Source: Rhizobiaceae bacterium
Lineage (GTDB): Bacteria; Pseudomonadota; Alphaproteobacteria; Rhizobiales; Rhizobiaceae
Assembly (NCBI GenBank): GCA_019635755.1
Contig: JAHBYW010000002.1
Coordinates: 124,001-188,000 of the forward strand
DNA: 64,000 nt
Direction of reading: 5' to 3'
Shown here piece by piece: positions 54,521-63,152 of this stretch (position 1 is its first letter; the number at the start of each line of letters is the position of its first letter). Below the pieces are notes generated by a model. The model saw nothing but the letters and a program-made list of their open reading frames with translations, did no database searches and was not told the DNA's origin. Made by a program: the position numbers and the translations under genes.

Positions 54521-55308
54521 CCCGCCGTGTAGCCGCCGTCGGCGTAGAGGATGTGCCCGGTGTAGAAGTCCGACGCCTTGGATGCCAGGAAGAGCAGGGG
54601 GCCGGCGAGGTCTTCCGGCTCGCCGAGGCGACCTTTCGGCACGCGCGCGAGAAAGCCTTTGCGGACGTTCTGCGCGTTCTCGTTGTCTTCGAACATCCAG
54701 ACCGTCAGCGGCGAGCGAAAGACGGTGGGCGCGATCGCGTTAACGGTGATGCCCGTCGGGCCGAGTTCGCAGCCGAGCGCCTTGGTGATGCCGTCCACCG
54801 CTGCCTTCGAGGCGCAATAGGCGGTGTAACCCGCCGGGTGGCCGAGCAGGCCGCGGGCGGAGGACATCAGGACGATCTTGCCGCCGCGACCCTGCGCCAG
54901 CATCTGGCGGGATGCGGCCCGCGCCATCAGCCAGGACTGCGTCACGTTGGCGTCCATCACGTCGAGGAAACGCGCCGGCGCCATGTCGGTGATCTTGGCG
55001 ACGTCGTTCTTGCCGGAGGCCACGACGAGGATGTCGACACCGCCGAAACGCGCGACCGTGTCCGCGACGATCCCGTCACAGGCCGTTTCGTCGGACGGAC
55101 GGGCATTGATCTTGAGAATCTCCGCCGAAGCGCAGGCCTTCGCGGTCTCGTCCAGTTCCTTCGCCTTGCCGGCGACGAGCGCCAGCCTCGCGCCCGCGCC
55201 GGCCAGCACCTGCGCAGCGACCGCGCCGAAAGCGCCGGATGCGCCGGTGACGATCGCCACCTTGCCGGCGATGTCGAACAGCGAGAGCGGATTGGCGAGC
55301 GCGCTCAT
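54517..55308 (-). CDS. Short-chain dehydrogenase/reductase (SDR)
   Basis: 263 residues from the ATG at 55308. Cofactor motif VAIVTGASGAFGAVAAQVLA, catalytic YTAYCASKAAV with S in IVLMSSARG, and GHILYADGGYTAG at the C-terminus, all classical SDR. Probably oxidises or reduces an alcohol in the operon's substrate. Overlaps both neighbours by four bases. Confidence 0.9.
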   Translation of the reverse strand: MSALANPLSLFDIAGKVAIVTGASGAFGAVAAQVLAGAGARLALVAGKAKELDETAKACASAEILKINARPSDETACDGIVADTVARFGGVDILVVASGKNDVAKITDMAPARFLDVMDANVTQSWLMARAASRQMLAQGRGGKIVLMSSARGLLGHPAGYTAYCASKAAVDGITKALGCELGPTGITVNAIAPTVFRSPLTVWMFEDNENAQNVRKGFLARVPKGRLGEPEDLAGPLLFLASKASDFYTGHILYADGGYTAG

Positions 55309-55655
55309 GATTTGGTCGCCGGCGGGTAGGGGATGACGACCAGCATCTTGCAGACGTGGTTGGAACGGTTGACGATCTCGCGGACCTCGCCCGGCGCGAT
55401 GGTGCAGGAGTCGAACGCGCCGAGCACCGTCTCCCTGCCGTCCACGAGTACCGTCATCTCGCCTTCCAGGACGACGTAGACCTTCTCGAACGGCGTGGAA
55501 TCCGGACCCGCGCCGCCGCCCGGGAGGAACTGCGACAGGCCGACCCACTGGTTCGTCGGCCCGCCGTCCTCGAAGCCCTGCAGCCGCATGCCCACGACGC
55601 CGCGATGGTTCGGCGCGTCGTATGGCTTTGCGTCGGCGAAGCGCTTGGCCAGCAT
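55305..55655 (-). CDS. Small single-domain cupin protein
   Basis: 116 residues. One cupin barrel: LPGGGAGPDSTPFEKVYVVLEGEMTVLVDG then FDSCTIAPGEVREIVNRSN. Motif 1 has few histidines (usual GxxxHxH is absent), so metal binding is doubtful and it may be a binding or isomerase-type cupin. Function unknown. Coupled between the cyclase and SDR genes. Confidence 0.8.
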   Translation of the reverse strand: MLAKRFADAKPYDAPNHRGVVGMRLQGFEDGGPTNQWVGLSQFLPGGGAGPDSTPFEKVYVVLEGEMTVLVDGRETVLGAFDSCTIAPGEVREIVNRSNHVCKMLVVIPYPPATKS

Positions 55656-56494
55656 CAGAACGCCTCGCCCTTCTCGATGCGGTACTTCTGCCCGCGATCG
55701 ATCATCGCGACGAGACGGATGATGCAGCCGTCACCGCGATCCCAGTTGATCGGGAAGAAGGCGAAGGTGCAGCGCTTTCCGGTGACGGCGTCGAGGTCGC
55801 CGCCGACGTTCTCGATGCCGAGGATCCCGGCCTTGAAGATCTTCTGGTGAACGGGTTCCCACTCCGGGAACGCGTCCTTCCAGTCGATGCCGCCCGACCA
55901 TTGCTTGTACTCGTCGGCCAGGTGCGGCAGCAGCGGGCCGTTGCGCTGCGGGCCGATCGCAGTGGCCAGCGGATGGTCGTTCGCCTGCGTGTCGTGGCCG
56001 ACCACCTTGACGCCCTTCTCGATCATCCAGTCGGCGGCCGAGGGCACGAAACCGGGGCAGTAGGGGAAGTAGTCACCGTCCTCATAGACCTTGTGCCAGC
56101 CGGTGTTGATGATAAGCACGTCGCCCTTGCGGATCGCCTTGCCGCAGGCCTTCTCGAGATCGTCTCCGGTGATCTGCTCCCACTTCTTCTTGGGGAGCGA
56201 GACGACGATGCCGGAGCCGAAGAAATGCGGCAGCGGGACCTCGTCGATGAAGGGCGTTCCCTGAACGACGTGCGCCGGCGCGTCGATGTGCGTCGTCACA
56301 TGCATCGTCGTGGTGATGGTCTGCGACAGCACGCCGGACTTCGCCATGTAGTGCATGCGCTCGATGCGCACGTCGCGGAAATACGGCCAGTTCGGGCACT
56401 GGAAGCCGAAGCGATGCGACAGGTTGTAGAACTCGATGCCCATCGGGTTGTCGAGGTTCGACTGGAACTCGATGCCGCGAACCGTGATCGTCAT
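55655..56494 (-). CDS. Cyclase-family (kynurenine formamidase-like) metal-dependent hydrolase
   Basis: 279 residues. Metal site motif MHVTTHIDAPAHVVQG corresponds to HxGTHxDxPxH of this family, with the Gly replaced by Thr. Other features: GDVLIINTGWHKVY and GVKVVGHDTQANDHPLATAIG. Members hydrolyse amides, lactones or ring-opened imines (kynurenine formamidase, isatin hydrolase, cyclic-imide enzymes). First gene of the ten-gene operon, divergent from IclR, so probably the first catabolic step. Exact substrate unknown. Confidence 0.85.
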   Translation of the reverse strand: MTITVRGIEFQSNLDNPMGIEFYNLSHRFGFQCPNWPYFRDVRIERMHYMAKSGVLSQTITTTMHVTTHIDAPAHVVQGTPFIDEVPLPHFFGSGIVVSLPKKKWEQITGDDLEKACGKAIRKGDVLIINTGWHKVYEDGDYFPYCPGFVPSAADWMIEKGVKVVGHDTQANDHPLATAIGPQRNGPLLPHLADEYKQWSGGIDWKDAFPEWEPVHQKIFKAGILGIENVGGDLDAVTGKRCTFAFFPINWDRGDGCIIRLVAMIDRGQKYRIEKGEAF

Positions 56495-56582
56495 GCCGGA
56501 ATCCTCCCGTTGCCGGGCGGCATGCCCCGCAGCCTGTGGTTCGGCCAGTCCGGGGCTCCTCCCAAAGCCTGTATTGCCAAAC

Positions 56583-56617
56583 GGTACGCGTGAACTGTAT
56601 GACGGTCAACGTGTACC
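56583..56617. promoter_or_regulatory. Dyad in the cyclase/IclR intergenic region, probable IclR operator
   Basis: Arms GGTACGCGT (56583-56591) and ACGTGTACC (56609-56617), 8 of 9 complementary, 17-bp centre. It lies 89 bp upstream of the cyclase gene and 33 bp before the IclR start, and covers the alternative IclR start at 56599, arguing against that start. Confidence 0.65.
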
Positions 56618-56649
56618 GCAATGCGGGCACCGAGGCGGGACGGGATCGA

Positions 56650-57405
56650 ATGGCAAAGCGCGCGGCTACGCTGTCCGGCGGACGAGATGGACGCGACGGC
56701 GTCCAGGTCATCGCGCGCGCCGCGGCGGTGCTGCGCGCGCTCAAGGGGTCGGCCGGCATGAGCCTCGGGCAGATCGCCGAGAAGGTGGACCTGCCGCGCT
56801 CGACCGTGCAGCGCATCGTCGGCGCGCTGCAGCAGGAAAGGCTCCTCACGGCATCGGGCAGCGCGTCCGGCGTGCGGCTCGGCCCGGAGCTTCACGCGCT
56901 GTCGGAGGCGGCCCGCGTGAACGTCGTCAACGCCGTGCGCCCGCTGCTCCAGCGCCTGTCTGCACAGACGGAGGAGACGGTCGACTTGTCGATGCTGCGG
57001 GACGGCAAGATGGTGTTCGTCGACCAGATTCCCGGCTCCCACCGCCTGCGCGCGATTTCCGCGGTCGGGGAGACCTTCCCGCTGGCGACGACGGCAAACG
57101 GCCGCGCCTGCCTGTCGCTGATGGACGACGCCGAAGCACGCGAACTGCTTGCCGCCGAGGCCGGTCCCGCGATCGTCCGAAGGACGCTGGCGACGATCGC
57201 CGAGGTGCGCTCGACGGGCCTCGCCTTCGACGAGGACGAGCACACGCAGGGAATTTCCGCCGTCGGCCTCGGCTTCGTCGATCCCAAGGGAGATCGCTAC
57301 GCGATCTCCGTGCCGGTCCCGACCAGCCGCTTCACCCAACAGCGCGAACGCGTCGCTGCCGCTCTGCGCCTGCTGCGCGGCCCGATCGGCGACATGTTCG
57401 GATAG
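56650..57405 (+). CDS. IclR-family transcriptional regulator
   Basis: 251 residues from the ATG at 56650 (GGGACGGGATCGA upstream); 56599 would add 17 residues but starts inside the dyad. Winged helix GVQVIARAAAVLRALKGSAGMSLGQIAEKVDLPRSTVQRIVGAL, then a GAF-like effector domain (MVFVDQIPGSHRLRAISAVGETFPLATTANGRACLS, GISAVGLGFVD). IclR proteins often control aromatic catabolism. Divergent from the cyclase-to-BKACE operon and convergent with the dioxygenase gene two bases on. Confidence 0.92.
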   Translation: MAKRAATLSGGRDGRDGVQVIARAAAVLRALKGSAGMSLGQIAEKVDLPRSTVQRIVGALQQERLLTASGSASGVRLGPELHALSEAARVNVVNAVRPLLQRLSAQTEETVDLSMLRDGKMVFVDQIPGSHRLRAISAVGETFPLATTANGRACLSLMDDAEARELLAAEAGPAIVRRTLATIAEVRSTGLAFDEDEHTQGISAVGLGFVDPKGDRYAISVPVPTSRFTQQRERVAAALRLLRGPIGDMFG

Positions 57406-57407
57406 GT

Positions 57408-58295
57408 TCATGTGCCCGCTCCGCGAGTCAGCACGAAGTCGAATTCGACGTCCCAGAACCAGCCTTTGAAGCCAAGTACCTTTGCCCGCGCCGCGTCGTC
57501 CACCTTCCGGAATTCCGCGAGCAGGCTCTGCTTCACGCCAAACACGGCGTCCGTCGCGATATACGGATCGTCCGGATCGAAGATGTGGGTAACCAGCGTC
57601 TCGAAGCCGTCGGCTTTCAGGATGAAATGGAGGTGCGCCGGCCGGTACGGATCGCGGCCGAGCGCGTTGAGCAGCTGCCCGACCGGGCCGTCATCGGGGA
57701 TCGGGTAGAACTTCGGCTTGACCGCGCGGAACCAGTAGCGGCCGTCGGCGCCGGTCCGGAACACCCCGCGCAGGTTGAAGTCGGGCTGGATGCCCTTTTG
57801 CTGGACGTCGTAGAAGCCTTCGTCATTGGCCTGCCAGACGTCGAGGACCGCGCCAGAGATCGGCTTGCCATCGGTGTCGAGGATGCGGCCGGAGATCACC
57901 ATGTCCTCGCCCTTGTGGTCGAGGCAGATGTTGGCGCCCATCGGCAGTTCGGGCGCGTCCGCCACGTGGAACGGCCCGAGCACGGTCGATTCCGAGGCGC
58001 CCGAAGGCTTCCTGTTGTTGATCGCGTCGACCAGCATGGAGACGCCCAGCACGTCAGACAGCAGAATGAACTCCTGCCGCCAGTCGGTGCACATGTGGCC
58101 CGTCTTCGTCAGGAACATGATCGCCTGGAACCACTCGTCCTGGGTCGGTTCGATCTCCTTCACCGCCTCGTGCAGCTTGCGGGTGACGACCTCCATTACC
58201 TGCTTCAGCCGCGCGTCCTTCGCCCCGGCATTCCGCGCCGTGACGACCTCGACGGAATTCTCCTCGGTGAAATAGCCGTTGGGTTTCGCGTTCAT
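57408..58295 (-). CDS. Intradiol ring-cleavage dioxygenase, probable hydroxyquinol 1,2-dioxygenase (copy B)
   Basis: 295 residues from the ATG at 58295 (GTGAGGTGACG upstream). Fe(III) ligands Y162 (ANDEGFYDVQ), Y197 (KPKFYPIPDDGPVG), H221 and H223 (RPAHLHFILKADG). N-terminal helical dimerisation domain (residues 1-95) is present. The long form with a DVWQANDEGFYD motif fits hydroxyquinol/chlorocatechol dioxygenases. It opens benzene-1,2,4-triol to maleylacetate, the substrate of the reductase at 60072-61133. Last gene of the operon, seven bases after the hydroxylase. Confidence 0.9.
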   Translation of the reverse strand: MNAKPNGYFTEENSVEVVTARNAGAKDARLKQVMEVVTRKLHEAVKEIEPTQDEWFQAIMFLTKTGHMCTDWRQEFILLSDVLGVSMLVDAINNRKPSGASESTVLGPFHVADAPELPMGANICLDHKGEDMVISGRILDTDGKPISGAVLDVWQANDEGFYDVQQKGIQPDFNLRGVFRTGADGRYWFRAVKPKFYPIPDDGPVGQLLNALGRDPYRPAHLHFILKADGFETLVTHIFDPDDPYIATDAVFGVKQSLLAEFRKVDDAARAKVLGFKGWFWDVEFDFVLTRGAGT

Positions 58296-58302
58296 CGTCA
58301 CC

Positions 58303-60057
58303 TCACAGTGCCAGCACGGCCGTCAGCGCCTTGCGCAGCGCGGCGAGCGGGTCCTTCACCATCGCGTCTTTCCGCCACGCGACGTGCTGGTCCGGACGGG
58401 TGAGAACGATGCCGCCGTCGCGGACCTCGCGCAGGTTCGCCCAGTCGCCGGTCAGGTCCTGCCATTGCTGGCGGGGTCCGATGACGTGCGCATCGATCTC
58501 GATGCCGAGTTCCTTCGATAAGGTCTTCGCGGCATCCACCCAGCCTTTCCCGCCGATGCCGGTGAAGACGGTGAAACGGCCCTTGCCGCAGAGATCGAGC
58601 GTCGAAGCCTTGGCGCCGTTCTCGCCGAACACCCAGGCATGCGGCAGGCGCGCGCCGGGCCAGGTCGTCGGCTGGTAGTGCAGAACCTCGTCCTTCTCGA
58701 ACGTCGGCTCCTTCTGCCCATCGGCGAAGACCGCCTTCGACTTGTAGCGCTGGTTCATCTCGATGCCATGCGCGTCGAACTCGTAGACCTTGAAGGCGAT
58801 GGTCTCGCGGATCTTGCGGCGCTGTTCCTCGGCAGCAGGCGTGTCGTCGCAGCGCGCGTCCATGTTCTGCTGCATCTTCACCGGGTCGATGGAATCGAGC
58901 AGACCGAGTGCCTTGAAGATCGGACCGAACTCCTCGATCGACTTGTTGGCGCGGGTCACGATCTGCTTGGCGATCGGCGCGCGCTCGACCTGGAAGCTGT
59001 CGAGCAGCTTCTCGCCGGCCTTGCCCTTCAGCACGTAGGCCAGCTTCCACGCGAGGTTGAACGCGTCCTGGATCGACGTGTTTGAGCCCAGCCCGTTGGA
59101 CGGCGGGTGGCGGTGCGTCGCGTCGCCCATGCAGAAGACCCGGCCGTTCTGCATCGTCGTCGCGTACATGTTGTTGACCGTCCAGGTCGACACCGACTGG
59201 ATGTCGATCTGGAGATCCGGATCGCCCACGAGATCGCGCGCGACCTTCGTCGCGAAGGCGTTGTCTACTTCCGGCGCCGGCTGGTTGATGTCGTAGCCCC
59301 AGACGATCAGCCATTCGTTCCAGGGGCGGACCATGCGCACGAGGCCCATGCCGATGCCGCCGACATCGGCGCCGGGCTGCACGACCCAGTAGAGCACCGA
59401 TGGCCGGTGGGCGACGTATTTGGAGAGGTCGGCCTTGAACAGGATGTTCATCGAGCCGCCGACGCCCATCTTGCCCTCGAATTTCAACTTGGCGTCCTCG
59501 GCGACCTTTGAATTGCCGCCGTCGGCGCCGACCAGATATTTCGAGCGGACGGTGAAGTCCTTGCCTGTCAGCCGGTCGCGGCAGGTGGTGGTCACGCCGT
59601 CCTTGTCCTGCTTGTGGCTGAGATACTCGACCGACATGCGGCCCTGCGTGCCGCGAGAGCAGGCGGTCTTGTAGAGCAGCGGCTCCATGAAGGTCTGCGG
59701 CAGGTCGTTCATGTGCGACGGCGACGACAGCTGGTGCTCGGCGCGCGAGAGAGGGTGCTTGCCCCAGGTCTTCAGCCGGCCGATTTCCTCGCCGGCCAGC
59801 GAGGTGCAGAACACGTTCTCGCCCATCAGGTCCTGCTCGGTGGCGAACATGTACGCCTCGTCCTCGACCTCGCGGCCGAGGTCGCGCAGCACCTCCATCG
59901 TGCGCTGGTTGGTGATGTGGGCGCGCGGCGTGTTGGCCAACCAGCGGTAGCGGTTGATCACCATGTTCTCGACGCCGTAGGTGGAGAGCAGCGCGGCAGT
60001 CGCGGAGCCTGCCGGCCCGGTGCCGATGATCAGAACGTCGGTGGTGATGTCAGCCAT
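58303..60057 (-). CDS. FAD-dependent aromatic hydroxylase (phenol/resorcinol hydroxylase type)
   Basis: 584 residues from the ATG at 60057; 60075 (MTEGLRMAD) overlaps the reductase stop and is possible. FAD motifs: VLIIGTGPAGSATAAL (GTGPAG at 12-17), YLVGADGGNSKVAE and VFCMGDATHRHPPSNGLGSNTSIQDAFNLAWKLA. The C-terminal thioredoxin-like domain (FTVFTGIGGKGWVDAAKTL) is as in phenol 2-monooxygenase and TfdB. It would hydroxylate resorcinol or a similar phenol to hydroxyquinol using NAD(P)H. It is flanked by maleylacetate reductase and dioxygenase B genes. Confidence 0.9.
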   Translation of the reverse strand: MADITTDVLIIGTGPAGSATAALLSTYGVENMVINRYRWLANTPRAHITNQRTMEVLRDLGREVEDEAYMFATEQDLMGENVFCTSLAGEEIGRLKTWGKHPLSRAEHQLSSPSHMNDLPQTFMEPLLYKTACSRGTQGRMSVEYLSHKQDKDGVTTTCRDRLTGKDFTVRSKYLVGADGGNSKVAEDAKLKFEGKMGVGGSMNILFKADLSKYVAHRPSVLYWVVQPGADVGGIGMGLVRMVRPWNEWLIVWGYDINQPAPEVDNAFATKVARDLVGDPDLQIDIQSVSTWTVNNMYATTMQNGRVFCMGDATHRHPPSNGLGSNTSIQDAFNLAWKLAYVLKGKAGEKLLDSFQVERAPIAKQIVTRANKSIEEFGPIFKALGLLDSIDPVKMQQNMDARCDDTPAAEEQRRKIRETIAFKVYEFDAHGIEMNQRYKSKAVFADGQKEPTFEKDEVLHYQPTTWPGARLPHAWVFGENGAKASTLDLCGKGRFTVFTGIGGKGWVDAAKTLSKELGIEIDAHVIGPRQQWQDLTGDWANLREVRDGGIVLTRPDQHVAWRKDAMVKDPLAALRKALTAVLAL

Positions 60058-60071
60058 GCGCAGCCCCTCGG

Positions 60072-61133
60072 TCATGCTCGCGGCCGCGTGCCGTCCCACG
60101 CCTGCTGGAGCAGGCGGCGGATCGATCCGCGGTCGATCGGTCTCGGATTGGAATACGGGTTTCTGGTCGCGATCTCGGCGGCGCGGTCGAGATCGGTTTC
60201 GGTCAGGCCGAAGGCCTTGAGCCGCGTCGGTGCGCCGACGGATGTTGCGAAGTCGTACAGTGCAGGGCCGGGCGGGCCGCCGAACACCTCTGCGACCGGG
60301 CGGAGGAGGTCCCCCGCGACGGCGGCGTTGAAGCCGATCGTATGCGGCAGCATGATCGCATGCGTCTCGGCGTGCGACGTATCGAAGCTGCCGCCCAGCG
60401 TGTGGCAGAGCTTGTGATGCAGCGACATTGCCACCTGGCCGAGCACCGTGCCGCAGAGCCATGCCCCGTAGAGCGCCTTCTCGCGGGCCGCGATGTCTTG
60501 GGCGTCTCGAATGATGGCCGGCAGGGCGTCCTTCAATGCGCGCATGCCTTCTGCGGCCATCAGCGAGGCAATCGGATTGCGGTCCTCGGCATAGAGGCCT
60601 TCGGCGGCGTGCGCGATGGCGTTCAGTCCGCTGGTCACGCTCATAGCCACGGGCAGGCCAAGCGTCAGGTCGGGATCGTAGATGACGATCTCGGGAACGA
60701 CCTTCGGGTCGCGCAGCGTCGTCTTCTGGCCGCCTTCGGTCTGGCCGAGGATGGGCGTGACCTCCGAGCCGGCATAGGTGGTGGGAATGACGATCTGCGG
60801 GATGTCCGTCCTGAGCGCCATCGCCTTGCCGAGGCCGGTGGTGGAGCCGCCGCCCAGCGAGACCACGCAATCGGCCCCAAGCTTCGCGGCGACCTGAACG
60901 GCTTCGTCGGTGACCGCGACGGGCGTGTGCATCGCCGCCTTGGCGAAGACGCCTGCCGATAGGCTGCCCAGACGCGCTGCCAGGGCTTCCGCGTCAGAGG
61001 CCTGGTGCGGCGTGGACAAGACAAGCGCGCTGCGGCAGCCGAGCTTCTCGATCCACTCGCCGATGCGCGCGCTCGTGCCGCGCCCGAAGACGATGCGGGC
61101 GGCGCTGCCCTGGTAGGTGAAGGAGAGCGTCAT
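60072..61133 (-). CDS. Maleylacetate reductase
   Basis: 353 residues, iron-type alcohol dehydrogenase fold. Cofactor motif VVSLGGGSTTGLGKAMAL; VIPTTYAGSEVTPILGQTEGGQKTT and SLHHKLCHTLGGSFDTSHAETHAIMLPH (metal-site histidines) are typical of maleylacetate reductases. It reduces maleylacetate to 3-oxoadipate, joining the beta-ketoadipate pathway. Overlaps both neighbouring genes or nearly so. Confidence 0.93.
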   Translation of the reverse strand: MTLSFTYQGSAARIVFGRGTSARIGEWIEKLGCRSALVLSTPHQASDAEALAARLGSLSAGVFAKAAMHTPVAVTDEAVQVAAKLGADCVVSLGGGSTTGLGKAMALRTDIPQIVIPTTYAGSEVTPILGQTEGGQKTTLRDPKVVPEIVIYDPDLTLGLPVAMSVTSGLNAIAHAAEGLYAEDRNPIASLMAAEGMRALKDALPAIIRDAQDIAAREKALYGAWLCGTVLGQVAMSLHHKLCHTLGGSFDTSHAETHAIMLPHTIGFNAAVAGDLLRPVAEVFGGPPGPALYDFATSVGAPTRLKAFGLTETDLDRAAEIATRNPYSNPRPIDRGSIRRLLQQAWDGTRPRA

Positions 61134-61993
61134 GCCGCGCGCCGCTCCTTTTTCGCCCTTACCATCACGAAGGTGAAGTCGAGCAGCCAGCCCTTCTGCT
61201 TTCCGGCCCTGCGGAATTCGCCGATCAGCTCCGGCTTGACGCCGAAAATCGCATCCTCGGTAAGGTGCGGATCGTCACCGTCGTACAGATGCGTGCTGAT
61301 CGTCTCGAAGCCGTCCGCCTTGATGATGAAATGCAGGTGCGCCGGCCGCCGCAGGGGGCAGCCGATGGCGCCCAGCATCCGCCCCACCGGCCCGTCGCCC
61401 GGCACGGCGTAGCCCGCCGGCCTGATCGTCCGGTAGTGGAAGGCACCGTCCCCATCGGTCCTGAAGATGCCGCGCAGGTTGAATTCCGGCTGCCTGTCCG
61501 GCTGCTGGTTCTCGTAAAATCCCTCGGCATTGGCCTGCCACGTCTCGACCGTCGCGCCGGGGACAGGCTTGCCGTCGAGGTCGGTGATCCTGCCCGAGAC
61601 GTTCAACGCCTCGCCGATGCCGTCCAGCGATATCGACGCGCCGAGCGGCAATGCCGGAGCGTCGGCGCGGTAGAAAGGCCCGCGCACGGTGTTGGGCGTT
61701 GCGCCCTTCGGGCGGCGCGAGTTGATCTCCTCCACCAGTGCCGTGACGCCCAGCAGGTCGGACAGCAGCACCCATTCCTGACGCTTGTCGTCGCTGGCGT
61801 GGCCAACTTCGGTCAGGAAATGGATCGCGCGGCGCCACTCCCCAGGCGTCGGCCGTGTCTCCCGGACAGCACGATGGATACCTTCGACCAGGGCCACCAG
61901 GAAACGCGGCAACGGACCGTCGGCGCCACGTCCCGTGAGACGCTCCGCGACGACGTCCGCCGAATTCATCTCGTTGAACGACGTGGCCGCCAT
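61130..61993 (-). CDS. Intradiol ring-cleavage dioxygenase, probable hydroxyquinol 1,2-dioxygenase (copy A)
   Basis: 287 residues. Fe(III) ligands Y160 (ANAEGFYENQQ), Y195 (RPAGYAVPGDGPVG), H219 and H221 (RPAHLHFIIKADG). Same architecture as copy B; many blocks match (WQAN.EGFY, F.LRG.FRT, RPAHLHFI.KADGFET). First gene of the operon, divergent from LysR, coupled to maleylacetate reductase by ATGA. Two paralogues in one operon suggest different ring substrates, for example hydroxyquinol and a substituted catechol. Confidence 0.9.
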   Translation of the reverse strand: MAATSFNEMNSADVVAERLTGRGADGPLPRFLVALVEGIHRAVRETRPTPGEWRRAIHFLTEVGHASDDKRQEWVLLSDLLGVTALVEEINSRRPKGATPNTVRGPFYRADAPALPLGASISLDGIGEALNVSGRITDLDGKPVPGATVETWQANAEGFYENQQPDRQPEFNLRGIFRTDGDGAFHYRTIRPAGYAVPGDGPVGRMLGAIGCPLRRPAHLHFIIKADGFETISTHLYDGDDPHLTEDAIFGVKPELIGEFRRAGKQKGWLLDFTFVMVRAKKERRAA

Positions 61994-62048
61994 TCACTCC
62001 TCCCATCAGGAGGCTAGCAAGGCGCGGCGTAGCGGTTGATGATTTCTG

Positions 62049-62061
62049 ATACGATTAGTAT
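62049..62061. promoter_or_regulatory. Short dyad in the dioxygenase/LysR intergenic region
   Basis: ATACGATTAGTAT (ATAC-N5-GTAT), 12 bp before the LysR ATG, AT-rich against the background. Could be a LysR recognition or activation site; spacing does not exactly fit T-N11-A. Confidence 0.4.
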
Positions 62062-62072
62062 AGCAGATTGCT

Positions 62073-63023
62073 ATGAAAATCGATGAGCGGCACCTCGTTC
62101 AGCTCGCGGCGGTGGTGCAGGCCGGAGGTGTTACGGAAGGCGCGGGACTGCTCGGGCTGACCCAGCCGGCAGTGTCGCGCACTCTGTCCATGCTAGAGAA
62201 GCGACTGGGCGAGCCGCTGTTCGTAAAAGGACGGCGGCCGCTGCAGCCGACACCGCTCGGGCGGGCGCTGGCCGATCACGGGCAGGCGATGCTGACGGCG
62301 TCGCGCAAGGCCTCGGCCATCGTCGACGGGTTTCGCCAGGGGCGTACGGGTGTCGTCCGCGTCGGCGGCACGCCCTTCTTCATGGACGCGCTGATCTCCG
62401 GCATGATCGCGGCTTTCCAGAATGCATCGCCCGAGGTGCGCTTGGAGCAGAGCTACGGTTACCTGCCGGAGCTGATGGCTGCCATCAATGCAGATCGCAT
62501 CGACCTCGCCATCTGCCCCATCGACGTGATGGACGAGGGATCCGGCATGCAGTTCCAGGAGGTGCTGCCGGGCCGCAACGTGATCGCCTGCCGCTCGACG
62601 CATCCCTTGATGCTGAAACGCAAGCTCGATCCGGCCGAGGTGCTGGACTATCCCTGGATCGCGCCGCCGCCGGGCAGCCCGCTGCTCGCGGACCTCAGAA
62701 GCCTCGTGCTCTCGCTCGGCGCCACGGAGATCAAGATCCGCTATTCCGGCGGCTCGCTCACCAGCGCGATCCACTACATCAAGGCGACAGACGCGCTGAT
62801 GATCGTGCCGCACAGTGTCGTGTTCGCATTCCGCGCCGAGAAGGCAATCACTGCGCTGCCGGTCGCCATCTCGCATCCCCAGCGCGCGCTGGGCATCCTG
62901 CGGCGCGCCGATCAGGGCAGGGCGCCGGCCGTCGACGCGTTCGCAGGCCACATCCGGAAGAGCTTCGACGACCTGAAACACCTGATCAAGCGCCACGAAC
63001 AGGCGGTCGTCTGGGTCGCCTGA
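62073..63023 (+). CDS. LysR-family regulator of the hydroxyquinol-type operon
   Basis: 316 residues. Helix-turn-helix: HLVQLAAVVQAGGVTEGAGLLGLTQPAVSRTLSMLEKRLGEPLFVK. Effector domain from residue 95 (GVVRVGGTPFFMDALISGMIAAFQ). Divergent from dioxygenase copy A with an 79-bp gap, so it probably activates the operon in response to a pathway intermediate. Closest styles are PcaQ/GbpR-like LysR proteins. Confidence 0.92.
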   Translation: MKIDERHLVQLAAVVQAGGVTEGAGLLGLTQPAVSRTLSMLEKRLGEPLFVKGRRPLQPTPLGRALADHGQAMLTASRKASAIVDGFRQGRTGVVRVGGTPFFMDALISGMIAAFQNASPEVRLEQSYGYLPELMAAINADRIDLAICPIDVMDEGSGMQFQEVLPGRNVIACRSTHPLMLKRKLDPAEVLDYPWIAPPPGSPLLADLRSLVLSLGATEIKIRYSGGSLTSAIHYIKATDALMIVPHSVVFAFRAEKAITALPVAISHPQRALGILRRADQGRAPAVDAFAGHIRKSFDDLKHLIKRHEQAVVWVA

Positions 63024-63108
63024 GCGGCGCAACCGCTGGCAGGCAAAGCCGCAGTGCCGACATCGACCGTCCTGCGACCGGCGAGGAAGCTGTTGCCGAG
63101 CGGTTTTG

Positions 63109-63132
63109 CTTGTTGTACGACTGTTCAACAAG
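63109..63132. promoter_or_regulatory. Inverted repeat upstream of the CocE-type hydrolase
   Basis: Perfect 7-bp arms CTTGTTG / CAACAAG, 10 bp apart, 20 bp before the GTG start at 63153. Looks like a GntR- or TetR-style operator; the regulator is not in the window. Confidence 0.55.
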
Positions 63133-63152
63133 GCGCAAAGCGAACTCCCGTC

